Shown here piece by piece: positions 7,695-20,241 of a DNA stretch of 64,000 nucleotides. Position numbers and translations under genes: made by a program. Numbering within the stretch: the stretch's first letter is position 1; the number at the start of each line of letters is the position of its first letter. The stretch spans positions 20,019 to 84,018 of the forward strand of contig NZ_WIJK01000007.1 in NCBI RefSeq assembly GCF_009496285.1, in the 5' to 3' direction. This stretch comes from Streptococcus mitis (GTDB lineage: Bacteria > Bacillota > Bacilli > Lactobacillales > Streptococcaceae). Under the pieces are notes generated by a model. The model was not told the origin of the DNA and ran no database searches. It was given only the letters and a program-made list of their open reading frames with translations.

Positions 7695-8630
7695 ATGGAA
7701 ATTTGCCACCAAATTTTAGAAAAAATCAAAGAATACGACACGATTATCATTCATCGTCATATGAAACCAGACCCTGATGCCTTGGGAAGTCAGGCTGGAT
7801 TGAAATCCTTGCTGGAACATCATTTCCCAGAAAAAACCATCAAAGCCGTTGGTTTTGATGAACCAACTCTTACTTGGATGGCTGAAATGGATTCTGTCGA
7901 AGATAGTGCCTACCAAGGAGCCCTTGTCATCGTCTGTGATACAGCTAATACTGCTCGTATTGATGATAAGCGCTATAGTCAAGGTGATTTTCTCATTAAG
8001 ATTGACCACCATCCAAATGACGAAGTCTATGGAGATCTTGTTTGGGTAGATACCAACTCTAGCAGTGCCAGTGAGATGATTGCTCTCTTTGCTGAAGCAA
8101 CTAACCTAGAATTATCCGACTACGCTGCTAAAATGCTCTGCGCTGGAATTATTGGCGATACAGGCCGTTTCCTTTATCCGTCTACTTCTGCTCGTACCCT
8201 TCGAATTGCTAGTAAACTAAGAGAACATAACTTTGACTATGCTGAATTAACACGTAAAATGGACACTATGAGCTTTAAAATTGCTAAACTTCAAGGTTAT
8301 GTCTATGATCACCTAGAAGTTGATGAAAATGGTATCGCACGTGTCTTACTGACTCAAGAAATTCTAAAAACATATCAGGTAACAGATGCAGAAACAGCAG
8401 CCATTGTTGGAGCTCCAGGCCGTATCGATACAGTTAATCTTTGGGGAATATTTGTGGAACAAGCAGATGGCCACTATCGCGTTCGACTTCGCAGTAAATT
8501 CGTTCCAATCAATGGTGTTGCAAAAGAACATGATGGTGGAGGTCACCCACTTGCAAGTGGTGCTAACTCCTATAGCCTAGAGGAAAATGAAGTTATCTAT
8601 CAAAAATTAAAAAACTTACTGAAAAAATAG
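7695..8630 (+). CDS. pde2: DHH/DHHA1 phosphodiesterase (Pde2/NrnA type)
   Basis: The 311-residue protein starts MEICHQILEKIKEYDTI. Its metal-site motifs are IIIHRHMKPDPDALGS (His22, Asp26, Asp28), VICDTAN, and the family-naming IDHHPND. The DHHA1 end carries DGGGHPLASGA, which binds substrate phosphate. Streptococcal Pde2 degrades pApA from c-di-AMP breakdown, and NrnA homologues remove nanoRNAs. A TTG at 7683 is in frame, but GAGG at 7685-7688 serves ATG 7695. The gene stands alone between the divergent flavodoxin gene and rpmE2. The substrate is taken from family members. Confidence 0.88.
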   Translation: MEICHQILEKIKEYDTIIIHRHMKPDPDALGSQAGLKSLLEHHFPEKTIKAVGFDEPTLTWMAEMDSVEDSAYQGALVIVCDTANTARIDDKRYSQGDFLIKIDHHPNDEVYGDLVWVDTNSSSASEMIALFAEATNLELSDYAAKMLCAGIIGDTGRFLYPSTSARTLRIASKLREHNFDYAELTRKMDTMSFKIAKLQGYVYDHLEVDENGIARVLLTQEILKTYQVTDAETAAIVGAPGRIDTVNLWGIFVEQADGHYRVRLRSKFVPINGVAKEHDGGGHPLASGANSYSLEENEVIYQKLKNLLKK

Positions 8631-8639
8631 ATAAAAAGC

Positions 8640-8668
8640 TTGCCAAACTTATCAGAATCTGATAGACT
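8640..8668 (+). promoter_or_regulatory. rpmE2 promoter with an internal palindrome
   Basis: TTGCCA (8640-8645), a 17-nt spacer and TAGACT (8663-8668) precede rpmE2. The spacer and -10 contain a 15-nt dyad, TATCAG-AAT-CTGATA (8650-8664), placed where a repressor could occlude polymerase. Confidence 0.6.
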
Positions 8669-8726
8669 AGTATGGTAACAATCTATGGCTCGCAAAGAGA
8701 CCATGGCAGAAAGGAAATATTGCAAA

Positions 8727-8969
8727 ATGAAAAAAGATATCCATCCAGAATATCGCCCAGTTGTCTTCATGGACACAACTACTGGTTACCAATTCCTTAG
8801 CGGTTCAACAAAACGCTCTAACGAAACTGTTGAGTTCGAAGGCGAAACTTACCCATTGATCCGTGTGGAAATTTCATCAGACTCACACCCATTCTACACT
8901 GGACGTCAAAAGTTCACTCAAGCAGATGGACGCGTGGATCGTTTCAACAAAAAATACGGTCTCAAATAA
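8727..8969 (+). CDS. rpmE2: 50S ribosomal protein L31 type B
   Basis: This 80-residue protein, [16 protein letters not shown], is the B form of L31 and lacks the CxxC zinc-ribbon cysteines of the A form. An upstream in-frame ATG at 8685 would add 14 residues unlike any L31. ATG 8727, with AAAGGAAA upstream, is the family start. Zinc-free L31 paralogues often replace the zinc form when zinc is scarce; here no second L31 is in the window. A terminator follows at 8974-9004. Confidence 0.95.
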
Positions 8970-8973
8970 TCAT

Positions 8974-9004
8974 AAAAAGAACAGTTCCGACTGTTCTTTT
9001 TTTG
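8974..9004 (+). terminator. Terminator after rpmE2, probably bidirectional
   Basis: AAAGAACAGT/ACTGTTCTTT has a 4-nt loop and a T tract. The opposite strand also ends in T's and faces the 3' end of ybjQ at 9014. Confidence 0.85.
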
Positions 9005-9013
9005 TTCCTCAAA

Positions 9014-9334
9014 TTAAAAGTCAACCACCACTGCTGTTCCACTACAGGTGACCATCAGCATACCATTTTCAGCACCTAAGGTTTCATAGTCCATTTTTAT
9101 ACCTATAATAGCATTTGCTCCACGTTCACTTGCACGCTCCATCATTTCTGCTATAGCTTCTTCTCTTGCTTGAGTCAATTCACCTTCATAACTACTCGCT
9201 CGACCTCCAAAAACATTACGGAAGCCAGCAGCCATATCTTTGAACATATTAACTCCAGCAACTACTTCACCAAAGACAATTCCTTTGTAGGCTAGGATTT
9301 TTTTCCCTTCAATTCCCGTAGTTGAAATAATCAT
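9014..9334 (-). CDS. YbjQ/UPF0145-family protein
   Basis: This 106-residue protein starts [18 protein letters not shown] and contains FGEVVAGVN, an Ala/Glu-rich helix around [20 protein letters not shown], and a TCSGTAVVV end. These are the YbjQ/UPF0145 signatures, a pentameric beta-alpha fold sometimes called a heavy-metal-binding domain; the role is unproven. AGGAGGAAAGG precedes the start. A near-consensus promoter (9364-9392) shows it is transcribed independently of hup. Confidence 0.88.
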   Translation of the reverse strand: MIISTTGIEGKKILAYKGIVFGEVVAGVNMFKDMAAGFRNVFGGRASSYEGELTQAREEAIAEMMERASERGANAIIGIKMDYETLGAENGMLMVTCSGTAVVVDF

Positions 9335-9363
9335 CTTCCTTTCCTCCTAACTTCTTTTATATA

Positions 9364-9392
9364 ATTGTAAACCCTTTCACTAACTCTGTCAA
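9364..9392 (-). promoter_or_regulatory. Strong sigma-A promoter of the YbjQ gene
   Basis: On the minus strand TTGACA (9387-9392), a 17-nt spacer and TACAAT (9364-9369) precede the gene. Confidence 0.8.
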
Positions 9393-9617
9393 TAAATACT
9401 ATAAGGGGCTCAATACTTGAAAGGAAACTCTTCTCACCATCCTTGTTTGCTCTCTATTTAGTGCCAATTGTATGGATGGTGACCTAAATCTTTTCTTTGC
9501 AAGCCTAACTTGAGATAGGCTTCTCAGCCTCACTATTCTTACCAATAGTAGAGCTTAAAATCTATGACTGGTATAGAAAATACTGTTCTCTCCTGCCCCC
9601 TTTTTGCCCAAAAACTA
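9393..9617. other. Hairpin-rich non-coding interval, candidate small RNA
   Basis: Between the ybjQ promoter and the hup terminator lie about 225 bases with no credible ORF. They hold three perfect stems: TCACCATCC/GGATGGTGA (9434-9442 with 9474-9482), AAGCCTA/TAGGCTT (9501-9507 with 9516-9522) and ACTATT/AATAGT (9532-9537 with 9544-9549). Neither neighbouring gene needs this sequence. The hup terminator is symmetrical and could also end a plus-strand transcript. Identity is unknown. Confidence 0.35.
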
Positions 9618-9667
9618 CAAAAAAGCCTATCGACCAAGCTAGAAAGCTTGATACAATAGGCTTTTTC
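9618..9667 (-). terminator. hup terminator
   Basis: The stem AAAAAGCCTAT/ATAGGCTTTTT encloses a second AAGCT/AGCTT stem. It lies directly after hup, and its T tract on the minus strand is long. Confidence 0.88.
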
Positions 9668-9675
9668 TAAATTCA

Positions 9676-9951
9676 TTATTTAACAGCGTCTTTAAGAGCT
9701 TTACCAGCTTTGAATGCTGGAACTTTTGAAGCTGCGATAGTGATTTCTTTACCAGTTTGTGGGTTGCGACCTTTACGTGCTGCACGCTCACGAACTTCGA
9801 AATTACCAAAACCAATCAATTGAACTTTTTCACCAGCTGCAAGGTAATCAGCTACTGCTGCAAATACAGCATCAACTGCTGCTGCTGAGTCTTTCTTTGT
9901 CAATTCTGTAGCTTCTGCTACTTTAGCGATCAAATCTTGTTTGTTTGCCAT
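9676..9951 (-). CDS. hup: DNA-binding protein HU
   Basis: This 91-residue protein, [21 protein letters not shown], has the HU core: [23 protein letters not shown] beta arm with the Pro that intercalates DNA, then [15 protein letters not shown]. It is the histone-like nucleoid protein and normally the only HU in streptococci. GGAGG precedes the start. Its own promoter lies at 9992-10020 and a terminator follows. Confidence 0.97.
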   Translation of the reverse strand: MANKQDLIAKVAEATELTKKDSAAAVDAVFAAVADYLAAGEKVQLIGFGNFEVRERAARKGRNPQTGKEITIAASKVPAFKAGKALKDAVK

Positions 9952-9991
9952 GTTAATAATTCCTCCAAATATTTTCTAATTAACAATTACA

Positions 9992-10020
9992 ATCATATCC
10001 TAAATTCTCTTGTAGGTCAA
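9992..10020 (-). promoter_or_regulatory. hup promoter
   Basis: TTGACC (10015-10020), a 17-nt spacer and TATGAT (9992-9997) lie on the minus strand, about 41 nt upstream of the start. Confidence 0.75.
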
Positions 10021-10057
10021 GTCAAAAACGCTATTTCTTGCTATTTTCTTTATTTTT

Positions 10058-10894
10058 TTAGGACTCGTATCTGACCAAAATAGCCCAAGCATTTTCACCT
10101 GTATGGGTCTGAATAATAGAACCTGTTTCAAGTACAGAGATTGGTTTTTCAACGAATGGTTGTAGGATTTCTTTCATCTCTTCTGCCCAGTCCCTAGTTC
10201 CAGAATAGGAAATACCAATCTCAGAAACAGAACGCTCTGACAGTGTTGAAACTAGTTCATCCAACCATTTCTTAAAGGTTTTTGCTCCACGTCCTTTAAC
10301 GATTGGTTGCAATTCATCATCTTTCATCTGCATGACTACGCGGATATTTAATAGAGAGCTTAAAAGACCTGTCACTCGGCCAATACGGCCACCTTTAACA
10401 AGGTTTTCCAAGGTAGAAACACCGATGTAGAGCTCTGTGTTTTTCTTGACTTCTTCAACATGAGCCACAATTGTTTCTATGTTTTGTCCTTCTTGAGCTA
10501 ACTTAGCTGCTTCAACCACTTGAAACTTTAGGGCTTGGTCTGTAAAGGAACTATCCAATACGGTCACATTAGCCGTTGACAAACTTGCACCCTGACGAGC
10601 TGCTTCGACAGTTCCTGATAAGGCATGAGACATATGAATGGCTAAAATTTGACTACCGTCTTTACTTAACTCATCAAAAATCTCAGCAAAGAGTCCAACT
10701 GGAGGTTGACTTGTTTTAGGCAGATTTTTACTCTCTTTCATCAAGCGAAGAAATTCCCCTTCTTCAAGATCAGCATCCGAATAAAGAACACTATCAATCA
10801 TTACAGAGAGCGGAACGACGGTAATATTTAATTCTTTGACCACTTCTGGTTCAATGGTAACTGACGAATCTGTTACGATTTTTACTTGTGTCAT
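10058..10894 (-). CDS. DegV-family fatty acid-binding protein
   Basis: This 278-residue protein starts [23 protein letters not shown] is the DegV N-terminal signature. It contains KTSQPPVG and SHALSGT, the loops that hold the lipid carboxylate, and a late [10 protein letters not shown] segment. DegV/FakB proteins present fatty acids to the kinase FakA for incorporation into phospholipid. No fakA is nearby. Which fatty acid it prefers cannot be read from sequence. Confidence 0.9.
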   Translation of the reverse strand: MTQVKIVTDSSVTIEPEVVKELNITVVPLSVMIDSVLYSDADLEEGEFLRLMKESKNLPKTSQPPVGLFAEIFDELSKDGSQILAIHMSHALSGTVEAARQGASLSTANVTVLDSSFTDQALKFQVVEAAKLAQEGQNIETIVAHVEEVKKNTELYIGVSTLENLVKGGRIGRVTGLLSSLLNIRVVMQMKDDELQPIVKGRGAKTFKKWLDELVSTLSERSVSEIGISYSGTRDWAEEMKEILQPFVEKPISVLETGSIIQTHTGENAWAILVRYES

Positions 10895-11038
10895 AATTCA
10901 AATCTTTCTATGTTTCACTTTTTGAGTGAGTTTTTTCAATTTAACTATAACAATTATATCAAAAAAAAGCTAAAAATTCATACTGTATCTATTCATTTTT
11001 ATGATAGAAATTATATATTTTTAAATCTTTCATTTTAT

Positions 11039-11069
11039 AAAAATAGTCGCCTGCTAAGACGACTATTTT
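11039..11069 (-). terminator. Terminator after the TPR-protein gene
   Basis: AAAATAGTCG/CGACTATTTT stem with T's on the minus strand, 8 nt after the stop codon. Confidence 0.85.
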
Positions 11070-11076
11070 GGTATCA

Positions 11077-12312
11077 TCATAAACGTTCATACAAATCTTG
11101 CATCTGTATGTCATCAGGAACCAACTTGAGATAGTGTTGGACCTGTTCTTTTGCTTCTTCAAACCTTCCAAGTTCGCGTAATAGATGAATGTATTGCTCT
11201 AAAAACTCAGGATTTTCCTTGAGTTCTGAAACCAATGCCTGATAAGATTCATAGGCAACATCCAAATCTTCAGTTTCTTGGTAACTCCGTGCAATCATCC
11301 ACTTAGTCAAGAGATTTTCTGGCCCATATACTTCTAAGGCTAGAATATCCTCATACCGTTCTTGCTCCTGATACATGGTTGCTAGTCGCAAGAGGATTTC
11401 TTCTTGGTCTTCCGCATCTTCTTGAGCTTGAAGAAGATAAGCTTCCGCCTGCTCAGGTTGATGCAATTCGTAAGATAATTGTGAAGCAAGGAGTAGTAAA
11501 CGTGTTTCAAATGGATTTTTTTCCAAACCTTGTTGAGCTATCAGTAAGGCTTGCTCAGTCTGGTGTTCCTTATGTAGAGCCTGACTATAACCATACTCAT
11601 ACCCTTCAAAATCTGAAGAAATAGTATCCAGCTGTTTAAAATATAAAACTGCCTTTTGATATTCCTCTTGATCAAAGTAAAGACTTGCTAATTCAAATGC
11701 AGTCTGATCTTCATAATCTAACTCTAAAGCTTTTTCTAAAAACTCTATGGCTGATTCAAACTTTCCAAGTCGAGCATAGGCAGTTCCAATTCGTTGATAG
11801 GTCGAAATCCCTGTCTGCTCATATATTTCACGATTATCCAGTTGAGCATAGCCCTTAATCGCTTCTAAATCATTTCCAAGTTCACTATCTAACTCTGCTA
11901 GCCCAAAAATCAATAAAGGATCATCAGAGTAATTAAGAGCTTCTAATAGCTTGTCGCGAGCTACATCCGTCAATCCTTCCATTTGATAGAAATCAGCCTT
12001 TAAAACAAGAGCAGATACATAAGAATCGCTATTGGGTTGAATTTCTTCCAGATAAGCAAAAGCTTCTTCGATTTGTCCGTCTTCACTTGCGATACTAGCT
12101 AGATTGAGATTTACTTCTGGAAATATTGGAGCTAGTTTTTCATAGATTTGACGAGCTTGTGGATAAAAACCAATACCTTCTAGATAATAAGCCAGTTCCA
12201 GAACAAGATCATCAGAGTCTTCTACCAATGCTTTTTGAAAATAGTAATCAGCTCTTGTTAAATCTTGCTGATCCAAAGCTTCAAGCATTTCTTGACTATT
12301 GCTCACCTTCAA
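11077..12312 (-). CDS. Tetratricopeptide-repeat protein
   Basis: This acidic 411-residue protein is built almost wholly of about 34-residue helical pairs. Examples are YYFQKALVEDSDDLVLELAYYL near residue 22, the AYARLGKFESAIEFLEKALEL unit in the middle, and LLRELGRFEEAKEQVQHYLKL near the C-terminus. There is no signal or membrane segment, so it is a cytoplasmic scaffold or binding protein of unknown partner. Its start lies 17 nt inside the end of the AI-2E-family gene, implying translational coupling. A terminator follows. Confidence 0.88.
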   Translation of the reverse strand: MKVSNSQEMLEALDQQDLTRADYYFQKALVEDSDDLVLELAYYLEGIGFYPQARQIYEKLAPIFPEVNLNLASIASEDGQIEEAFAYLEEIQPNSDSYVSALVLKADFYQMEGLTDVARDKLLEALNYSDDPLLIFGLAELDSELGNDLEAIKGYAQLDNREIYEQTGISTYQRIGTAYARLGKFESAIEFLEKALELDYEDQTAFELASLYFDQEEYQKAVLYFKQLDTISSDFEGYEYGYSQALHKEHQTEQALLIAQQGLEKNPFETRLLLLASQLSYELHQPEQAEAYLLQAQEDAEDQEEILLRLATMYQEQERYEDILALEVYGPENLLTKWMIARSYQETEDLDVAYESYQALVSELKENPEFLEQYIHLLRELGRFEEAKEQVQHYLKLVPDDIQMQDLYERL

Positions 12313-13459
12313 CCTCCTCTTCTAACTCATACAGACCACTAACTTTTTTATACCATTCAAAAATCGCTGAAATAACAACTTTGGCTGAAGCATAAACAGG
12401 AATTCCCAATAGGACTCCCCAAACACCAAACATAGAACCAGACGTCAACAAAACGAATAGAATAGTGATTGGATGGATGTTTAGCTGACTACCTAAAATC
12501 AATGGAGACACAAAACGACCTTCAATTGTCTGCTCTACGATAAAAACGATAATAACTTTCAAGAGCATAACTGGTCCAGCAATTAACCCTAAGACCAGAG
12601 CTGGTATCATAGCAAGGAAACTTCCAAGATAAGGGATAAGATTTAAGACCCCAGCAGTAATACCAAGAGTCACCGCATATCTCAAACCAATAATTTTAAA
12701 GAAGATGATAAACATAATCGCTACGATAACAGCAACAGTAATTTGTCCTCTCACATAGTTAGAAAGTTGTTGGTTCACATCCGTTAGAACCTTACCTACT
12801 GGTTCTCTCAATTTATTAGGTAAGAATTGTGTGATATGATCTCTCAAACCTTTTCCATCTCTAAGGAGATAAAAGAGCATAAAGGGCATGATAATCAAAG
12901 CAACAATGACTTGTGACGTTCCACTAATAAGAGCACTCACCCAGTTCACAGCTTTTGATGAAATATTACTTGCCCAAGCAGTTGCTTGTGTTGAGAATTG
13001 AGCCAGAACCTGTTCTAGTTGAGGTCTAAAGTCATCTGGTAACCGCTTAGTTACAAGATCATCAATAACTCTGTCAGCATCTTCGAGATAATTTGGTACA
13101 TTTTGCGCAAAAATAACTACTTGACGTTGAAGATTTGGAATCGCAACTGCCAGACCAATAATCAAGAGTATGGCAATAATGACAAAGATAATACTAATTG
13201 CTAAGACACGATTTATCTTGTACTTCTCCATCAAATCTACCAGTGGATTTAACAAATAAAAAAGCAATCCTGATAAAATAACAGGTAACATGACAACTGA
13301 TAAAAAATCAACGACAGGGATAAATAAAAAACTAATCTTACTTAAAATAAAAATATTCAGACCTAGTAACAAGGCTACCAAAAAAACTGTAACAGCCTTA
13401 TTATCTAAAAACCATTTAAAAAACCAAGATAAATTAAAATGTTTCTCTTTTTGTTCCAT
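12296..13459 (-). CDS. AI-2E/PerM-family membrane transporter
   Basis: The 387-residue protein has about eight hydrophobic segments, starting at FLVALLLGLNIFIL. It includes an extracytoplasmic helical region (VPNYLEDADRVIDDL) and the family hallmark PYLGSFLAMIPALVLGLI toward the C-terminus. Family members are linked to autoinducer export, sodium/proton antiport or other efflux; the substrate is unknown here. AAAGGAAG precedes ATG 13459. A paralogue lies at 50004-51113. Coupling to the TPR protein is conserved by overlap and suggests joint function. Confidence 0.88.
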   Translation of the reverse strand: MEQKEKHFNLSWFFKWFLDNKAVTVFLVALLLGLNIFILSKISFLFIPVVDFLSVVMLPVILSGLLFYLLNPLVDLMEKYKINRVLAISIIFVIIAILLIIGLAVAIPNLQRQVVIFAQNVPNYLEDADRVIDDLVTKRLPDDFRPQLEQVLAQFSTQATAWASNISSKAVNWVSALISGTSQVIVALIIMPFMLFYLLRDGKGLRDHITQFLPNKLREPVGKVLTDVNQQLSNYVRGQITVAVIVAIMFIIFFKIIGLRYAVTLGITAGVLNLIPYLGSFLAMIPALVLGLIAGPVMLLKVIIVFIVEQTIEGRFVSPLILGSQLNIHPITILFVLLTSGSMFGVWGVLLGIPVYASAKVVISAIFEWYKKVSGLYELEEEVEGEQ

Positions 13460-13631
13460 ATCTACTTCCTTTCCTTTGTCCTTTCATTATACCATTTTTA
13501 TAGGGAATAAACTGTTTTTAAAGTGTTGAGGTGACGATTGAGAACTTTAACAAAGCTACCTTGCATTTTACTAATTTTATACTTAGATGTTTCATACTTT
13601 TTTCACTATTTTCTTCAGGCCTCCTAATTTA

Positions 13632-13640
13632 TGATATAAT
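13632..13640 (+). promoter_or_regulatory. Extended -10 of the lactonase gene
   Basis: TGA-TATAAT ends 28 nt before ATG 13669. The -35 is poor. Confidence 0.55.
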
Positions 13641-13668
13641 AGAAACATCTTTATTTAGAGGTATAGCT

Positions 13669-14676
13669 ATGATTGAAACAATTTATTTCGGAACTTACAC
13701 ACGTCGTTTATCCCAAGGGATTTATCAAGCTGATTTTGATACAGAAACTGGGCAACTATCCAATCTTAAACTATTTGCAGCTGAGCCAAGTCCCACCTAT
13801 CTTGCCTTTGATCAAGAAAATCACCTCTACACTGTCGGTAGCAAAGATGGACAAGGTGGAATTGCTGCCTATCAAACAGATGGTACTTTGCTAAACCATG
13901 TTGTGACAGAAGGTGCTCCTCACTGTTATGTTGCAGTTGACGAGAAACGTAGCCTAGTATATGGGGCTAACTATCACAAGGGACAAGTTTTGGTCTATAA
14001 ACGTAAAGAAGATGGTAGTCTAGAATTGGCTGATACAGTTCAGCATAGCGGTCATGGTCCTCATGAAAATCAAACTTCTCCACATGTACACTTTACAGAT
14101 TTAACACCAGATCAGTATTTAGTGACTTGCGACTTAGGTACTGATGAGGTTACTACTTATGATGTCAATCCAGAAGGAAAACTAAATAAGATAATTACCT
14201 ACAATTGCAGTCCTGGTGCTGGTGCACGTCACCTTGTTTTTCACAACCACTACAAGATTGCTTATCTCATCTGTGAACTCAATAGTACAATTGAAGTATT
14301 GATTTATGATGGTGTTGGTGCATTTGAAAAAATGCAAGTTATTTCTACCCTTCCTGAAGGATTTAATGACTTTAATGGAACTGCTGCTATTCGTCTCTCA
14401 CAAGATGGAAAATACCTGTACGCATCAAACCGTGGTCATGATTCTATTGTAGTTTACACTATTCTAGCTGATGGTAGTTTAGAATTGTTGGAATTCGTTC
14501 CTACAAACGGAAAAACTCCTCGAGATTTTATTCTCTCACCAGACCAAGAATTTCTCATCGCTGTTCATCAGGATTCTGATAATGCAACTGTCTTTAAACG
14601 TAATCCAGAGACTGGTCGTCTTGCAGAACTTTCCAATGACTTTCACGTACCTGAAGCGGTTTGCGTCACTTTTTAA
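13669..14676 (+). CDS. Lactonase family protein (6-phosphogluconolactonase-like beta-propeller)
   Basis: This 335-residue protein starts MIETIYFGTYTRRLSQGIY. It has repeated beta-propeller blades and the family motifs GHGPH (with HSGHGPHENQTSPHVHF), GPGARH-like GAGARHLVFH, and YASNRGHDSIVV. It resembles the YbhE-type 6-phosphogluconolactonase fold. A long in-frame extension from 13531 crosses the -10 box, so ATG 13669 with AGAGG is the start. It is monocistronic and ends at the repeat at 14685. The substrate is inferred from fold only. Confidence 0.85.
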   Translation: MIETIYFGTYTRRLSQGIYQADFDTETGQLSNLKLFAAEPSPTYLAFDQENHLYTVGSKDGQGGIAAYQTDGTLLNHVVTEGAPHCYVAVDEKRSLVYGANYHKGQVLVYKRKEDGSLELADTVQHSGHGPHENQTSPHVHFTDLTPDQYLVTCDLGTDEVTTYDVNPEGKLNKIITYNCSPGAGARHLVFHNHYKIAYLICELNSTIEVLIYDGVGAFEKMQVISTLPEGFNDFNGTAAIRLSQDGKYLYASNRGHDSIVVYTILADGSLELLEFVPTNGKTPRDFILSPDQEFLIAVHQDSDNATVFKRNPETGRLAELSNDFHVPEAVCVTF

Positions 14677-14684
14677 ACATAGAA

Positions 14685-14872
14685 AAATGGCGGTGGGACA
14701 GAAATCGATAGACAAAGTCTCGATTTTGTAGTCCCAGCCCCGCGAGGATGATTAGGAGCTTTTTGGAGTCTAAAAGACGAACAAAAAGTTCAATCAGCTA
14801 CCGCGTCAAAGTTTGATTGCTAATAAAAAATGAGGTCGGGATCTTTTTGTCCCAACCTCATTTTTTTATAGT
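14685..14872 (+). repeat. Dispersed two-hairpin repeat, copy 2 (most complete); convergent terminator
   Basis: It begins with a hairpin TGGGACAGAAATCGA...TCGATTTTGTAGTCCCA (14695-14737). A spacer containing TCAGCTACCGCGTCAAAGTT follows, then a terminator hairpin GAGGTCGGGA...TCCCAACCTC plus T's (14831-14868). It separates the lactonase (+) from atpC (-) and its end overlaps the atpC stop region. Confidence 0.8.
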
Positions 14873-15285
14873 TTATTTCCGACATTGATTCGGTTAATAG
14901 CACGTTGTAATGCAATCTTAGCACGACGCTCTTGGTCAATCAAGTGTTTGTCTTGTGCTTCTTCAATTTCACGTTCTGCACGAAGTTTGGCACGTTCTGC
15001 ACGGCTAATATCGATATCACGAGCACGCTCAGCTGAGTCTGCAATGATAGTAATCACATCATTTGCAATCTCGATGATTCCTCCATTTACTGCTATCCAG
15101 TTGACATGAGAATCATCATCAATACGTTTGACTTTAACTTCATCAACTGCTAATACCGCAATCATATTTTGATGTCGTGGCAAGATCCCCATCTCACCAT
15201 CCAGAGTTCGAACTGATACAAAGCTGGCATGGTGATCATAGACGAGGCCATCTGGTGTCACGATCTGGACAGTTAACTGAGCCAT
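14866..15285 (-). CDS. atpC: F1Fo ATP synthase subunit epsilon
   Basis: A 139-residue protein, [22 protein letters not shown], with the epsilon beta-sandwich and a two-helix C-terminus ([21 protein letters not shown]). It links the central stalk to the c ring and can inhibit rotation. It is last in the operon, 10 nt after atpD. The two-hairpin repeat forms its terminator. Confidence 0.96.
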   Translation of the reverse strand: MAQLTVQIVTPDGLVYDHHASFVSVRTLDGEMGILPRHQNMIAVLAVDEVKVKRIDDDSHVNWIAVNGGIIEIANDVITIIADSAERARDIDISRAERAKLRAEREIEEAQDKHLIDQERRAKIALQRAINRINVGNKL

Positions 15286-15295
15286 AGATCACCTC

Positions 15296-16711
<1,416 letters not shown>

Positions 16712-16783
16712 CTATTCTATATAAGATACTGTCGGTTCCTAGTTTTGCTAGGTCCTAAGTTCATTGATATGAGCAGGATGGCT

Positions 16784-17662
16784 TTATTCTAAAGCGCTAG
16801 CTCCTGCCACGATTTCTGTGATTTCTTGTGTAATCGCCGCCTGTCTAGCACGGTTATACTGGATTGTCAAATCATTAATCACTTTTTTTGCATTATCAGT
16901 CGCTGTTTGCATGGCTGTCATACCTGCAGCATTTTCAGCTGTCTTGGCATCAATAATAGCACCATAAATCATACTTTCTGCAAACTGTGGTAGCAATTGA
17001 TCCAAGATTTCTTCACGACTTGTTTCAAGGTCAAAGGTCAAGCTATAGTTATCATCTGCTTCATTTGGATCCAAGTCCACGATTGGAAGCATCTGTTCTA
17101 CACGCATTTGACTTGTCAATGTATTCACGTGGTGGTTGTAGCAAACGTAGAGCTCATCGAAAAGTTCGTTTTGATACATTTCAATCGTTTTTGTGATAAT
17201 CTTACGAACTTCATCAAAACTTGGTTGGCTTGCAAGTCCACGCAATTCATAGATTGGTTGAATACCGCGTGATTTGAAGAAATCGGCTCCCATACCACCA
17301 ATACAGATGACTTCAAAATCATCACCTGAAGGATGGTATTCTTGCTGGATTTCCATGACAGCTTTTAAGATTGAAGAATTATATCCTCCAACAAGACCAC
17401 GGTCAGATGTAATGACGATATAGCCTGTTTTTTTGACGGGGCGACTAATCAACATTGGGTTTGTTGATCCGCCAGCGCCATCTCCGTGAAGGATATCTGT
17501 AACCAGTTTACGTACTTTTTGTGCATAAACTTGGAAGTTACGTGCTGCTTCTTCAGAACGACCTAACTTAGCTGCAGAAACCATCTGCATTGCGTTAGTG
17601 ATTTGACTAGTATTTTTTGTTGAGGCGATTTTTGTTTTAATATCATTTAGAGATACTGCCAT
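16784..17662 (-). CDS. atpG: F1Fo ATP synthase subunit gamma
   Basis: A 292-residue protein, [22 protein letters not shown], with the conserved N-terminal coiled helix, [15 protein letters not shown], and the C-terminal helix ending [20 protein letters not shown]. It is the rotating central stalk. It lies 15 nt downstream of atpA. Confidence 0.97.
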   Translation of the reverse strand: MAVSLNDIKTKIASTKNTSQITNAMQMVSAAKLGRSEEAARNFQVYAQKVRKLVTDILHGDGAGGSTNPMLISRPVKKTGYIVITSDRGLVGGYNSSILKAVMEIQQEYHPSGDDFEVICIGGMGADFFKSRGIQPIYELRGLASQPSFDEVRKIITKTIEMYQNELFDELYVCYNHHVNTLTSQMRVEQMLPIVDLDPNEADDNYSLTFDLETSREEILDQLLPQFAESMIYGAIIDAKTAENAAGMTAMQTATDNAKKVINDLTIQYNRARQAAITQEITEIVAGASALE

Positions 17663-17677
17663 CTGACACCTCTATTC

Positions 17678-19733
<2,056 letters not shown>

Positions 19734-19734
<1 letters not shown>

Positions 19735-20228
19735 TAAGCTTCTCCTAGCTGATCGATATACTGATCAATGAGTTCTTTATGGGCATGACCGTCAAGGTTT
19801 TGTGAGATAATTTTTCCAGCTAGACTAACTGTCAAATCTGCTACCTCACCTTTAACGCTTTGTAAAGCCTCAGCTTTGTTTTGCGCAATTTCTTGGTTAG
19901 CTTTTTCTTTCAAGCGGCCAGCTTCTAGCTTAGCTTCAGCCAGAATATCTGATTTGCTCTTTTCAGCTGTCTCCTTAGCATTTTCGATGATAGTTTTAGC
20001 TTCGCTTCGGCTACCTGCTAATTCATCTTCACGCTTTTGAGCAAGAGTTTCTGCTTTTTGACGAGCTTGTTCAGCACCATCAATATCAGCAGTAATCTTT
20101 TCTGCTCGTTCTTCGAAGACACTTGTCAAGTTTGACCATGCGAATTTTTTGACTAAGACGATCAAAAGGATAAAAGAGCCAGCAATTAAAATAAAGTTAC
20201 CAATCAATTCACCTACTGTTACGTGCAT
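19734..20228 (-). CDS. atpF: F1Fo ATP synthase subunit b
   Basis: A 164-residue protein with one N-terminal membrane helix ([19 protein letters not shown]) followed by a long charged coiled coil, the peripheral stator stalk. Two adjacent ATGs exist (20231 and 20228). AAAGGAG is only 3 nt from the first, so the second, giving [12 protein letters not shown], is preferred. It overlaps atpH by one base. Confidence 0.95.
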
Positions 20229-20241
20229 CATTTACTCCTTT

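Noticed and set aside
9393..9617. T-box, SAM or other known riboswitch between hup and ybjQ
   Set aside because: No T-box GGTGG-type sequence or other known aptamer core was seen, and ybjQ has a promoter downstream of this interval.
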